Origin: Pipra filicauda
Taxonomy: Eukaryota; Chordata; Aves; Passeriformes; Pipridae
NCBI RefSeq assembly: GCF_003945595.2
Contig: NW_024104422.1
Coordinates: 629,743 to 693,742 of the forward strand
Length of the DNA: 64,000 nucleotides
Direction: 5' to 3'
In this document: positions 1 through 11,610 of the stretch, in pieces
Numbering within the stretch: position 1 is the first letter of the stretch
Layout: each line of letters begins with the position of its first letter
Program-made: the position numbers and the translations under genes
The notes under the pieces: model-generated
Told to the model about the DNA's origin: nothing
Databases searched by the model: none
Seen by the model: only the letters and a program-made list of their open reading frames with translations

Positions 1-124
1 GGATGGGACCCTGAGCAACTTGGTCTAGTGAAAGGTGTCCCTGTCTATGGTAGGGGGTTGGAACTGGATGATCTTTGAAGTCCCTTCCAACCCAAACCAT
101 TCTGTGATTCTGTCATTCTGTGAT
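1..124 (+). mobile_element. CR1 LINE 3' end (fragment cut by window start)
   Basis: Typical 3' end: CTGAGCAACTTGGTCTAGTG, then AAAGGTGTCCCTG, TTCCAACCCAAACCATTCTG and short ATTCTGTG-like terminal units (107-124). The copy starts before the window. It is the same subfamily as the copies at 8398, 19682, 27945 and 63859. Confidence 0.9.
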
Positions 125-497
125 CTTAAGTTTCTTCACGAAGTATGGAATATGAAAATTGCTGCAGGATACTGTTCCAGCACCATAATTCTAAACTTTT
201 TTCATTCTATGCCTTTTAATGTACTGCTCATTAAGTAAGTATTCTGCTGTTAGGCATGACAGTGTTCTGTTCACAAGACAGATTCAGTAGTAAAATGAAC
301 CAGTTGTTTCCCTGGCTCATCCCAGTGTGGTGTGTCATTCATGACTTGGCTGCTTCCCCTTATTTTGGCCACCTTATGCCATGACCTCTCAGCACTTTGC
401 AGCAACTGCTCAGAGGACACAAAGGCTTATCTCCAACTGCCCAGCCCCGGGGCTGGTGTGATCTTCACGGCCCAGCCTGCTCCTGATTTGTTTCAAT
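125..497. other. Unassigned gap between two CR1 copies
   Basis: AT-rich to about 320, then a more balanced segment. I see no exon, RNA gene or repeat. A short ORF from 332 runs into the next CR1 and is not supported. Confidence 0.5.
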
Positions 498-969
498 ATT
501 TCTCAGTACAAGAAAGACATGGAGCTACTGGAGAGGGTCAACAAAGGGTCACAAAGATGATAAGGGGTCTGGAGCACTACTCTGATGAGGAGAGACTGTG
601 AGAGCTGGGCCTGCTTAGTCTAAAGACTGAGAGAGGATCTCACTAATGCATATAAATATCTCAAAGGCAGGTGCCAAGAGGATGGTGCCAGACTCCCTTC
701 AGTTGTGCCCAGCGGCAGGACAAGGAGCAATAGCCATAAGCTAAAGCACAAGACATTTAATCTCAACACGAGGAAGAACTTCCTTACATTGAGGGTGGCA
801 CAGCACTGGCCAGCTTCCCAGGGAAGGCACGGATTCTGCCTCTCTGGAGACATTCAAAACCCACCTGGACGCGTTCCTGTGTCACCTGCTCCAGGTGACC
901 CTGCCTTGGCAGAGGGGTTTGGACTAAACAATATCCAGAGGTCCCTTCCAACCCTACGGATTCTGTGAT
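498..969 (+). mobile_element. CR1 LINE, 5'-truncated, 3' region
   Basis: From AAGAAAGACATGGAGCTACT through the conserved reverse-transcriptase C-terminal tail region (GAGCACTACTCTGATGAGGA) to CCCTTCCAACCC...ATTCTGTGATT. Frame-shifting indels break the coding sequence. It is a different subfamily from the copy at 1-124 and the same as the one at 20700. It ends about 15 bp before the CpG island. Confidence 0.9.
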
Positions 970-1418
970 TGTTTTCTAGGATGACACGGAAGGCAGGCAG
1001 CCGGTGCTGCCCGCACTGGCCGCTGCGTGCCAGGCACCGAGCCTAAGGCCAGGCTGGGTGAGCAACCACTGCCCGAGAACCAAAGGGGCAAAGGCTCCAT
1101 CCAGGGCCGGGGCTGCTCCGACACTGGCGCCAGGCGGTGATTCCAGCGGCGTCGGGTTTCCGTGGCTGCCGCGGGAAGGGACAATGAGGAGCGGGGGCGG
1201 CCCCGACCCGGCCGGGGACGAGCAGCCGCTCCCCGCGACCCTGCGCGGGGGTACGGAGGTTGTTGCCGATTTTAGGAGCTCTCAAAACACGGAAACAGAG
1301 TCTAGTTTGGAAAAGAGACATTATTTGTTCTGCCCAGCGTGTAAGGTGAAAGTTTCCCCAGCTCAGGCACGCCAAGGGGTAAAAAGTCGCACCACTTATA
1401 CAGTGAAATTCACATAAT

Positions 1419-1461
1419 CCCGCCTATCTAATACATATTCCCCGCCTACCTAATGCATATT
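1419..1461 (+). repeat. 22-bp tandem duplication inside the CpG island
   Basis: Two copies with period 22 (1419-1439 and 1441-1461), each CCCGCCTAyCTAATrCATATT, differ at two positions. Each copy holds a CCCGCC box and a POU/octamer-like ATrCATAT core. The position just upstream of the paired bZIP-like sites suggests part of a promoter. Function is inference. Confidence 0.7.
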
Positions 1462-1469
1462 TATTTGGG

Positions 1470-1488
1470 TGATGTAATCTTACGCAAT
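1470..1488 (+). promoter_or_regulatory. Paired bZIP-like sites (C/EBP-ATF type)
   Basis: TGATGTAAT (1470-1478) fits the C/EBP-ATF response element pattern TGATGnAAn, and TTACGCAAT (1480-1488) fits a C/EBP/bZIP site. The starts are 10 bp apart, about one helical turn. They lie about 80-200 bp upstream of the candidate donor sites in the CpG island. This is a motif match only; chance matches of 9 bp are common. Confidence 0.35.
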
Positions 1489-1880
1489 GCCCGAAACACA
1501 AGGTTCTTTCCTTCCTTAAGCAACTCCTATTGTAGAAGTTATCTGACGACATCGGTTACGTTTACAGAAGGTGAGAAAATCCCTCCTGGGGACAGCCAAT
1601 TCAGCTCGAAGGCACCAAGGTGACCCCGGCTCGGGAGGCGGGCGGGGAGCGGCGCGAATGCACATCCGGGTGAGGAGCGCCGGGACCGCCGGGAGGGGCA
1701 GCGGGAATCGCCCCCCGCCGCCTCCGCGGGGGCCGCCCGCCAGCCCGGACCGGGGCAGGCGCTGCTCCCGGCGGGATCCCCGCCCTGCCCGCCCCGGCGA
1801 TGCGGGAACGGAGCTGGGGGCGTGCAGCGGGCGGTACAGCCCGGCCGGAGAGGGGGTGCGGGTGGTCCCGGCCAGGTCCG

Positions 1881-2096
1881 ACTTCACTTGCCTTCACTTG
1901 CCTTCACTTGCCTTCCCCTGCCTTCCCCTGCCATCACCTACCTCACCCTCCTTCACCTGCCTTCACTTGCCTCCACCTGCCTCCCCCTACCGTCTGCCTT
2001 CACCTGCTTTCCCCTGCCTTTACCTTCCTCCATCCTCCTCCACCTGCCTTCTCCTGCCTTCACTTGCCTGAGTCCTCCTCCAAGCCCCTCCCTGTG
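1881..2096 (+). repeat. Pyrimidine-rich minisatellite, ~10-bp unit
   Basis: About twenty degenerate copies of CCTTCACTTG / CCTTCCCCTG run from 1881; the first units are nearly exact and later ones drift (CACCTGCCTT, CTCCTGCCTT, CCTCCACCTG). The + strand is almost pure pyrimidine except for the G and A of each unit. It follows directly on the CpG island. Reading frames through it give repetitive Ser/Pro/Leu/Phe peptides and should not be taken as protein. Confidence 0.9.
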
Positions 2097-3565
2097 CCAC
2101 AGCACAGATACCCATGTGCGGTGGTGGCTGTTCTTAGTGATGTGGCGTAAGGGTCACTGCAAAAGGGGATTTTAGAAGTAGTTTAGAGGAGTAGCAGGGG
2201 CCTGCCTGCTTTCCCTGCACCAGAAAACTGGTATCCCTGTCAACAGGAAGGTGAACCCTGTGATTAGTTCTCTAGCCCAGAGGTTGGGAAGTCCTGGCTG
2301 TGAGTTCTCTGTTTCTTCGCTTTCCGAGACTGAAGTGTACATGGCCAAGTTTTCAAACATTGCCCAGAATCATTAATTGTGGTGAACTATCTAGTCTGAT
2401 TTTTCAGAGACGCCTAATATCTGTTACTATAAATGAAGTTAGGTGTTGAAGTATTCCTGAAGATCTCTCTGAATCTTCAGGCACCTAAAACACTTTCTAC
2501 AAATCTGGTCTTTAAACAGATTAATTTTTGAGGCTTCTGATATGTATGGTAGGGTGGACTGTGTCTTCCTGATACCTCAGCACCTGAGGAGAGGCTTCAG
2601 TGGGATACTCTTGAACTCTTACTGCAGCTTTGGTTCTTCTCAGGATGCTACAGTTTATAAGCAATTTTCCTTTCCTGTCTTAGCAATTCCTTTTTGCCTA
2701 TGAACTGCACATTGTGAGTGCATCTTTTGGCACCTCACTGCAGTATTTTAATGGAGCTTTGGGTAGTTTTTGTCACAGTGCTTGAACACCTCTCTCAATA
2801 GACTTGCTTAATTATTTTTGCTCTCGTTGCTTTCTGGTCATTTTGCTTTTTGGCTGTTTTTCTTTCTGCTCTTCCATGTACATTTTTTAAACCTGTGACT
2901 TTGTTCTGAGTACCTCCACATCCATGGATTGAATGTCTAAAGTAAATGTTGGTGCTGTTGTTGTAAATACTTCACTGTCGGTTCCTCAGTCCCTAATGGT
3001 CTGCTGACCATTCTCACACAGTTTGCAGGACAGGCAATGTCTGTTAAGTGCAGTGGTGATCTTCCTGCTGGTAGGACTTGAAATAACAAAATCACAGTAC
3101 TGTTCAAATAGGTGATGCCTGAATGCTCAATGGATAGTAGATAATCCCAGAGCCTTTTTCAGAACCTCTTAAGGAGATTCTTGAGAGTCTGGTGCTATTT
3201 TGAAAGGGAGAAAATTAAATACAGGAGACTAGGAGATTAATCTATGTGCTCTGTGCCTCAACACGTCCTTGTGAAGAACTGCACCAATAATGCCTTCTGC
3301 TGTTAGCCTGGGACATTACCTTAAAGCTGAGAGGGTGTCTTACTGTAGCTGAGTTTAGGAGGTGGATGGATTGTGTACACACCACGTCGAGACGAGCATC
3401 AAAATAGGATCTGTCACCTTTGGATATGTTTTTATCCAAATCGTTAACTGATCATTGCTATAGTTAAGTTTAAGGCTTCTTTCAAGTTTCATTCTACCTA
3501 GAATTATTGAAAACTGAGCATACCTGGGGACACATTTGCTTCTGTTGTGGTCATACATAAACTTC
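2097..3565. other. Intron or intergenic DNA, nothing recognised
   Basis: Unique-looking AT-rich sequence after the minisatellite. No coding exon with splice sites and CCDC91-like protein, and no clear repeat. Confidence 0.5.
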
Positions 3566-4001
3566 CTCAAGGCCCTTGAGAGGAAGCCGTGTGAGGAGCA
3601 GCTGAGGGCACTTGGTCTGTTCAGCTGGAGAAGAGGAGACTGAGGGTAGAGCTCACTGCAGTTACAACTTCCTTCTGAGGGGAAGTGGAGGGGCAGGCAC
3701 TGAGCTCTGGTCTGTGTGGACCAGTGACAGAACATGAGGGAATGGTCTGAAGTTGGGTCAGGGGAGGTTTAAGTTGGATATTAGAAAAAGGTTCTTCCCC
3801 CAGTGGGTGGCTGGGCACTGAACAGGCTCCCCAGGGCAGTGGGCACAGCACCAAGGCTGACAGAGCTAAAGGAGTGTTTGAACAATACTCTCAGGCACAT
3901 GGTGGGATTGTCGGGGATGGTCCTGTGGAGAGTCAGGAGCTGGACTTGATGATCCTTGTGGGTCTTTTCCAACTCAGGATATTCTCTGATTTTGTGATTT
4001 G
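3566..4001 (+). mobile_element. CR1 LINE, 5'-truncated
   Basis: Starts near CTCAAGGCCCTTGAGAGG, carries GAGGAGCAGCTGAGGG and GTTCAGCTGGAGAAGAGGAG, then GTTTAAGTTGGATATTAG, and ends with TGGACTTGATGATCCTTGTG, TTTTCCAACTC and GATTTTGTGATT. Decayed, with no intact frame. Confidence 0.88.
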
Positions 4002-6894
4002 GAGACATTGATCAGTCCATGCCCCACTAGAACTCTCAGTGCAGTTCAAGTTCTTTATATTAATTACAGGCTCCTTCACTGTTTTCTGCATGTCTTTGAC
4101 ACCAGGGACTGTCAGGCCAACTTTATGTTTCTTTCCAAGTGACACAACTACTGCCAGAGTTTGGTGAAGAATCTTGCTGCCTAGACGCTGTTGGCTGTTT
4201 CTGTGGTGTCAGGCTGATGATAGCTACATTGATTTGGAAGTGCCAAAATAGAGTTATGCTGGAAAGCATACTTCTGGTCCAGAGGAATTGCAATCTTAAG
4301 GGCGATAACTGGCATTCTCCAAATGTTTACAGAACTGCTGAGACATCTAAGTATGGTGTCTATCTGAGCAGTTGGCTGGGTTCCTCCTGGCTTACTGAAA
4401 CCCCAACTTCCAGGAAAGCTTGCAACACCAAATGGAAAAAAGTTTGTGGTATGATGGAAACAAGCTTTTCGTGAATCTTTAAATGTAAAGTTCACACCAC
4501 CTTCTTGTTCATGTTCATTTGAGTCCATCCAGGTACACGAGGTTTGTGTCTGATATGCTTGGGTGTGTTTTGTAATCTGCTGTTGTCCAGTTGTGCAGTG
4601 TTTGATGCTTGAATGCCCTTTACAAGAAAGTTCTTTCTGCTTATGTAAAACTGATTTGATCATAATAATGAAGGGGAAAAAAAATCTTCTTAAACCAATC
4701 TTGATATGTTTTCAGCTATGTTTTTTCTTCTGTGTTGGGCTTTTCCCCCAGCACACTTGAGGTTTTGGGCTGCAGACTAAATTTTAAGTCATGCAGACTT
4801 AAAACATTAGACACTTAAGACATTTAAGTGCAGTGTAAGTGGCAGATTATCTAAGTGTTGCAGGGTAACTTTCAGATGTATTTTATCACATTACCCTTCT
4901 TTACTTTGTTACTTTGATATTTATAATTGTAAAAATGCACCAGAAATTCAAAGTGCAGGGGTTGTTTTTCTGTTTTGTCTCTCTCGTACTTCTAAGGACT
5001 TAAGATTTATGTGGAAATAATCTTTGCTTGTGTTAGTAAAAATAAATACCTTAAATTTGAGGGATGGATTTAGCTTTTCTGATAAGTCCTATTGCAACCC
5101 CAGTCTTCCCTTATCTCTTTGCATCCCTTAAGCAAAGATACCTGCTCTCCAGACCTGAGTCCCCAAAAGTGGTGCTACTTTTACAGATGGGAATTAAATG
5201 AATTCTGGGAGTTCTGTCCAATCTTTCAATGAAACCATTAAACCATTAAAAATGTAAATTCCATCATAGGGTATGCTAGAAGAAGCAGAATTACCCATAA
5301 ATTTCTTTCTAAGCAATCATAGAGGACCTTTCGAATTAAGAAAAAAGTGAATTGATTTTTTTACTTTACATGTACAAGTGGTGATGGATATTTCTAAAGA
5401 TATTTTTAGGGATGTCATTTTCATTGAACTCTTCTGCAGTTTTCCAGCAGCTGGATGTGGCATCTGTGTCTACCTTAAGTTTGTTTGCATACATGACACT
5501 AATATTTCCTGTGATCACATTGTTACAGACACTGTCTAGTAAACTTTCCAATCCTTTGAATCAGAGCTAGATAAATGGGCATAATATTTATAAAGCCATT
5601 TTGAATCCTCAGAAAGAGAAATATTTATCCTACCTGTATAATGCCAATAAAAGACAAACAGGTCATTTGTCATTGAAGTGATAAAAATTCAGGTTTTGTG
5701 TATCTTTCAGAGAAGAACTGGGAAATGACATGAGTTTAAGTTGTTGATTTCAGTCAGTATAAAATGTCTCTTCTATTATATTTGCACAAAGTTTTAAGAA
5801 AATCAAGCATGTCTAAACTACAGTGCTAACTTAGTACAAATAAAAAGATCTGAAGTCTCAGGCATTTTATGGAACTCTGAGGTCTTTAAAAACCGTCACT
5901 TATCGAAAATTATATAAGGTTAAATTCTGATTTTTAGGGTTCCCACTAGCAACTCTGGTAATAGTTTTCACCTCTTTAGCACTTTTCTTGACCAAAGAAC
6001 CAAATTTGAATGTTTTACCTAATCTTTCTGAATCTCCCTATCTGACCATAATACTCAAATATTAACTAGTTAGGTACGTTTGCAGTTGCAGTGAAATGTT
6101 GGTCAAGTCTTGACCAATTTTTCCACCTTCAAATAGACTCCAGGAATATTGCCTCTCATTTTAGTGCAGCCCTTTTAGAAAAGATGGCAAATTTCTGTGC
6201 ATATATAAAAACTGATTTTAGGTGACTATGCAACAGAAATGTTTGGGCCTTTTTGTTTGTTTGTTTTAGGAAAAAAGTAATTAAAATAATTATGCTGGTT
6301 TAAGGGGTGGTTCCAAATTTTGACTTTTGCTTCTATTCATCTTTCCTTTGGATTATAAGGCTGTAGCAGATGTGTACAGGACAAAGCAATCTGTACAGAA
6401 GGGTGGATTACTTGTAATCCATGGAATACAGTTGGAATCTGGCACTAAGGGCTGACAGCATTTAAAACTATTTTCTTTGGAGAGTAAGGATATAGGGTGT
6501 GCAAGCTCAAAGGTACAAAACATCCAAACTCAAATTATTCCAGTAGTAATTGTAGCCTTGGATCTGTTACTAGAGCTGTTGATTTTACTCCAACAAAGGG
6601 GTTTAATGTGCTATGTTTTTTCTAGAAGAGCAGTTCACAGTGGCATCACTATCAATGTTTGAATATGCTGACTGGTTGTGTTTCAGGTTTTGTATATATT
6701 GAAAAAATTGTACTCTGATTATGAAGTATTGCATTCTTGAGAGCTCTTGTGTGACAGCACAGCCATACCAAGGCACTGTAGTCTTTTAATCTGAATAAAA
6801 GCAGAAAAATACACAGTTTGCAGTCATCTCATTCAAGTAACAATAAATATGTATGAAAATGGAGTGAAAATTTTGTGTTTATTTCAGTATGATC
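4002..6894. other. Intronic AT-rich DNA, nothing recognised
   Basis: No exon, RNA gene or clear repeat. ORFs at 4139-4474 (+) and 4181-4663 (-) overlap each other on opposite strands and match no family I know; both look like chance. Confidence 0.5.
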
Positions 6895-7318
6895 ATTATG
6901 AGCTGAAAGGCATGTGCTATGAGGAGCAGTCAAGGACTTTGGGTTTGTCCACTCTGGAGAAAGGGAGGCTGAGGGGTGCCCTCCTTGCTCTCGACATCTT
7001 CCTGAGGCGGAAAAATGGGCAAAGTGGTGCTGGTCTCTTCTCCAGGATATCCAGTGACAGGATGTGTGGGAATGGCTCTAAGCTGCGTCAGGGGAGTTTT
7101 AGAATGAACATTAGGAAGCATTTCTGTACTGAGAGGGTGGTCAGACACTGGAACAGGCTCCCAGAGAGGTGGTCAATGCCTTGGGCCTGTCAGTGTTCCA
7201 GCGGCGTTTAGACAATGCCCTTCATGTACTCTAACTTTTTCTGAGCCCTGAAGGGCTCAGGCAGTTGGACCAGATGATTGTTGTGGGTCCCTTCTTGCTG
7301 TAATTGTTCTGTTCTATG
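6895..7318 (+). mobile_element. CR1 LINE, 5'-truncated
   Basis: Contains GGCTGAGGGGTGCCCTCC, TATCCAGTGACAGGATGTGT, AGGCTCCCAGAGAGGTGG and an end with GTGGGTCCCTTCTTGCTGTA then TTGTTCTGTTCTATGA. It is the same subfamily as the minus-strand copy at 39364-39770. Confidence 0.87.
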
Positions 7319-8397
7319 AACACTCTGGAGAAGAGATGCAGCTGTGGGTGAGGACACTGAATACGTACGAGCTGAAAGGGTTGACAGATACTTGCCCTAA
7401 ACTATTTTCAAGAAAATGACTACTGTAGATGTGTTTGCTGTTGCACATGTCCTTTTGTGCAAACTGAGTGAGGGCAGAAGAAATATGTAAGAAGATGGGC
7501 AGGTTTAGAGATGCTTCATCTGTTGTTACATACCCAGAATAGGTACTTGCTTTCTGGGGAAGCCTCATTAATCCCTGCTGAGGGCTTTTTGTCATGTACA
7601 AGGGGGTCTCTCTGTCAGGAACAGCTACTTTTAAAGTTCTGGAAACTGCTCAGGGATTGCCCTATGCCTTCATTGGGCAAAGCATATTCTTCAAGATTAT
7701 GGCATGTAGGTGCCTCCCACAAATGAAGAATTGGGCTTCTGAATTCTCCATCCACATGAGATGTGTCTGCTGCAGTGCTGATGAAAGCTTTGGAAATGTC
7801 AATGGATAAGTGGGCTTTCTTTTGGCTTTTAGGTCAGCATTTAACGGAATGGTAACATGAAGTCAACACAATTCTGCAGTACATAATTATATAAACTGAT
7901 CCCAGTTTGATTCAAGCTATAGGGTAAAGCATTAGGTAAAATTTAAAGGAGGCAATTTTTTTTTTCTCCCACACAAATACATTCTGAGATAAGCTGACTC
8001 CATTTTAGAAATGGGTTGTGGAGTCCCACAGAGTCAGTAGTTGTTTCCTGAGACTCTGGTGGATCTCAGTTTTCAGTTTGTTAGTGTAGAATGTGCACTT
8101 TCTGTCAGTGTTCCCAGTATGCTTTGCTAATGTGTTTATGTATCATTAGTGTTACTACTAATAAAGTAATGAAATGTTAAATCAAAAAATGTAAATTTTT
8201 TATTATTTTTTATTAAATTTTATATTTTTTTAACTAAACATAAAAAAAGAAAAAAGTAAATTTAAAAATATTTAGCCAGTTGACTGTCTTGTTAAAACTT
8301 ACAGGACCACTTATGTTATAGAGAAGCAGGATATGGACTGTAATTTGCTTTTAACTGCCTGTGGAGATACAAGAAAGCATTAGTAGGATCATATCAT
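7319..8397. other. Intronic DNA with an AT-rich block
   Basis: Mostly unassigned. About 8180-8275 is almost pure A/T (runs of TTTTTTATTATTTTTTATTA type), a low-complexity block. No exon seen. Confidence 0.5.
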
Positions 8398-8808
8398 CAT
8401 TGAGGAAAGGCTGAGAGAACTGAGATTGTTCATCCTGGAAAAGAGAAGGCTTCAGGGTGACCTAATTGTGGCCTTCCAGTACCTGAAGGGAGCCCACAAG
8501 GAAGATGGAGAGAGACTATTTCCAGGGGCCTGGAGTGACAGAACAAAGGGGAATGACTTCACACTGACAGAGAGCAGGTTTAGATTGGATATTAGGAAGA
8601 AATTCTTCCCTGTGAGGGTGGGGAGGCCCTGGCACAGGTTACCCAGAGAAGCTGTGGCTGCCCCATCCCTGGAAGTGTCCAAGGCCAGTTTGGATGGGGC
8701 TCTGAGCAACCTGGGATAGTGGAAGGTGTCCCTGCCTGTGGCAGAGGGTTGGAAAGAGATGATCTTTAAGGTCCCTTCCAACCCAAACCATTCTGTGATT
8801 CCATGACT
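8398..8808 (+). mobile_element. CR1 LINE, 5'-truncated
   Basis: Begins ATTGAGGAAAGGCTGAGAGA, continues with CTTCCAGTACCTGAAGGGAG and GGATATTAGGAAGAAATTCT, and ends TTCCAACCCAAACCATTCTG. A 97-codon frame at 8426-8719 is a relic of the conserved end of the CR1 reverse-transcriptase ORF (RLDIRKKFFPVRVGRPWHRL), not a host gene. It is among the best preserved copies here. Confidence 0.93.
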
Positions 8809-11610
8809 GAAATTGTTCTAAGAGACTTTGTTTTTTAAGTTTATTTTTTTCTATTTTTGATGCTCATCAAGTTTTTATAATATGGTTGTAATGAAAATGT
8901 TCACAATATTAAAAACCAGATAAATGTTGCTGCAGAAGGTATAAATATCTCTCAATCAAATAGAAGTTCTCTTTTTATGGAATAGAATGAATAATTTGCT
9001 ATTGGTTAAATATAAAGGAAATGGTTAAATGTAAACAAAATAGTTAAATATAAGTTAAACAATATAAACAAATATTTTATGCATAAGATGAGAACAGATT
9101 ATACTATGATTTTATAATTAGATTTCCAGATTGGGTTGTGTCTGTTGTTGAGACAGTTCTTTATTTTCTTGTAAGTGTATACCTTTTGTCTTGTTTGGTT
9201 CATTAGCCCTTGTTTGGAACACCTGGATTTCAGAAGGGCAGTGTTTTTCCCTCAGATCTTTGAAAGTCAGTTTTTGTTCCTTTTCCATATTAGATTTGCA
9301 ATTACTGTGTGAGTAGTAGTAAAAAAACGGAAAGGATTTGATCTCTGGTGTGGTAGGAATTTGTGGCCAATGACAGTCCTGTTATAAAAATGCCAGTCTT
9401 CTGTGTGGCAAGGAAAACTTTCTATGCTTCACTTCTAGGGGAATTACAAACTGACTTTAGAGAAGTGTTTGCTAAGATGAATTTAGAAAATATACTCACT
9501 ATTGACAGCTTATTTTTTTTGATGACTTTTTCAGTAAGATAAAGATCCTGTGTCATCAAGCATGGATCAAAGAAAAGTATGAGGACAGTTGGTACCTCTT
9601 TGAAATGTGTTTTATGCCTTTCTATTCTCTAAACAGCAGCAGTCTTCATGTTTGGTTAATGGTGGCTACTCTTAAATCAACTGCAAAAAGTGAATATAAT
9701 TCCCTACAGTGAAGCAGGTTGCTTAACCTCACCTTAAAAATAGTTTAACATTTAAAAAATAAACTGAACAAACCCCATTCATCTGAGAAGCAGAAACTAA
9801 CCATGCCTTGTAGCAACTCATAAACAGTTTGCACTCAATAGACAAGATTATGAAAGGATTCTCTGTAACAATGTTACTAGCCTTAAAATTAGAATTTCAT
9901 AAGTATTTTTTTTTGTCTCCTTCCCTTGGGTTTTTATTCGATTGAAGTAATTCAGCATTAAATTTGAAGATTCAAAATACAAAAGTTCCAAAGGTTTGGA
10001 AATGGTTTTGTGATGCCAGGTTGTTGTAGATAGCTGAGGGACCAAATTTGAACTTCAAACAGGGAACATAAAAATAGTACTTATTCATTGCTAGTCAATT
10101 CTTTTCTCTTCCAGGCCTGCAAAAGGGCAGCTTTTTATACAGTGGAAAAGAACACTGACTGTGATTTTCTGTTAATATTTCTGAAAACCCTCTGAGATAA
10201 TTTGTACCTAGAGGTTATTTAGTGGTCATTCATATGATAGCAAGTCCTTAACTTGGTTTGCAGTGGAAAACTTAGATTAAAGTGCAGAACTGCTAAACCA
10301 AAACTGAAGTGTTTTGAACATTGATTTAGAAGCCCAGATTAACAATACACTTTTGAAATTGCCTTGATGTCTATGTAAATATGTATAGATCCCCTTGATA
10401 AGTAAAAATAAATGCTAAATTCACTCTTAAGCCACTCCTGTCCTGCTTTCTGTTAGAGGTCCTATGGAATGGTTTATTTTTTAATGTTTCAGAGCCAAAG
10501 AAGACAGTAGACAACTTGTATGCAGCGTTTGTTCCTAATTGTATTTACTTTCGTTTTTGCTACAGTAATGTCTTGCACAGAATTGGCTGTTTGGTAAATA
10601 AGAAGGTGGTTTTGAACCATGATGCCAATGAGAGAGCCTTTTATTTAGAAGAAGTATTTGGCTGTAAATTAGTTTCAAAGACAACAAATTGTGAGGAGAA
10701 GAATAAGAAAGAACCATCTTTTCTTATTTTAACTACAGTTGACATCTTCATAGAATGAGGGACACTAATAAATATATGTAAAAAAATAATTAGAAAAAGT
10801 TTGATCTGTTTGAAACCTGTCATCTAATGCCATGAAGACATTTGGTTGCTGACAAAGCTTTCTGTACATGCTCTAGATTTTGAACTTCTCTTAGCTTGTA
10901 AATAAGTAAATATAAGTTCATTCTGTGTCTCCCTAAGGTTTCTGAAATAGGTGAACAAAGGTAAAAGCTACCCAATATTCTGTGCATTGCTGCCAAAACT
11001 TGGTCTTGTAGTTCTTTACAGCTGAAATTTTTCCTCATTAAATACTTTGCCAGAACACACTGCTAAAATTGATTTATCTTGAGGTGGGCTCGAGAGAAAT
11101 ATTGGAATTGTATTACTTTGGACTTGTTTTAGTATCCATTTATATTAAATACCTACATTTTTACTTAAATATCTTTCATTTATTGCAGAACACAGGATAG
11201 GGATGTTTGGGATTTTTTTTAAATTTCTGAGGAAAAGAGATCTACAGTCAACTTCTTTGTGCTAGGCTTGCTTTTCTCAAAACTTTAACAACACTTTACT
11301 ATGTTACCATTCCTGAGCTTAGTGTGTGTGTATAGAGAGAAATAAACTGGAAATCCTGTCTCTGAGGATTGGAATTTAGTGTAGTTTTAGATGGAAAACA
11401 AAATATTTTAGCATACATTTGCCAGTTAAGCTTTTGAAAGGACTTTCCATGGGGTGCAACTTCTGAAATAGTATAATAATGAGCTTCTGAAGAGGTTTCC
11501 ATGTGATGTATGCCACAGTCGACTTGCTTTTAGTTTATAAGCTGCCAGAGTGAAAAATCAGTATCTTGGCCTGATCAACCATAGATTGAAGAACAGTTGT
11601 ACTTGGTTTG
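8809..11610. other. Intronic AT-rich DNA, nothing recognised
   Basis: Contains a degenerate GGTTAAATATAA-like cluster at about 9000-9070 but no clear array. No exon or RNA gene seen. Overlapping opposite-strand ORFs near 10516-10823 look like chance. Confidence 0.5.

Larger units (their letters stand above)
985..1885 (+). promoter_or_regulatory. CpG island, candidate CCDC91 promoter and first exon
   Basis: This is the only long GC- and CpG-rich stretch in the window, densest at about 1140-1260 and 1625-1830. Such islands normally mark vertebrate promoters. CCDC91 is the only gene recognised downstream, about 28 kb away on the + strand, so promoter use is a reasonable inference. Two good + strand donor sites could end an untranslated first exon: AAG|GTGAGA with GT at 1571-1572 and CGG|GTGAGG with GT at 1670-1671. 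No clear TATA box is well placed. It could also drive a minus-strand transcript toward the left. Open frames through it are CpG-rich chance ORFs without recognisable protein. Confidence 0.6.

Noticed and set aside
1516..2175. Overlapping ORFs of 98-166 codons in the CpG island and minisatellite
   Set aside because: CpG-rich DNA has few stop codons and the C-terminal parts are just the 10-bp repeat translated. No family match, and frames overlap on both strands.
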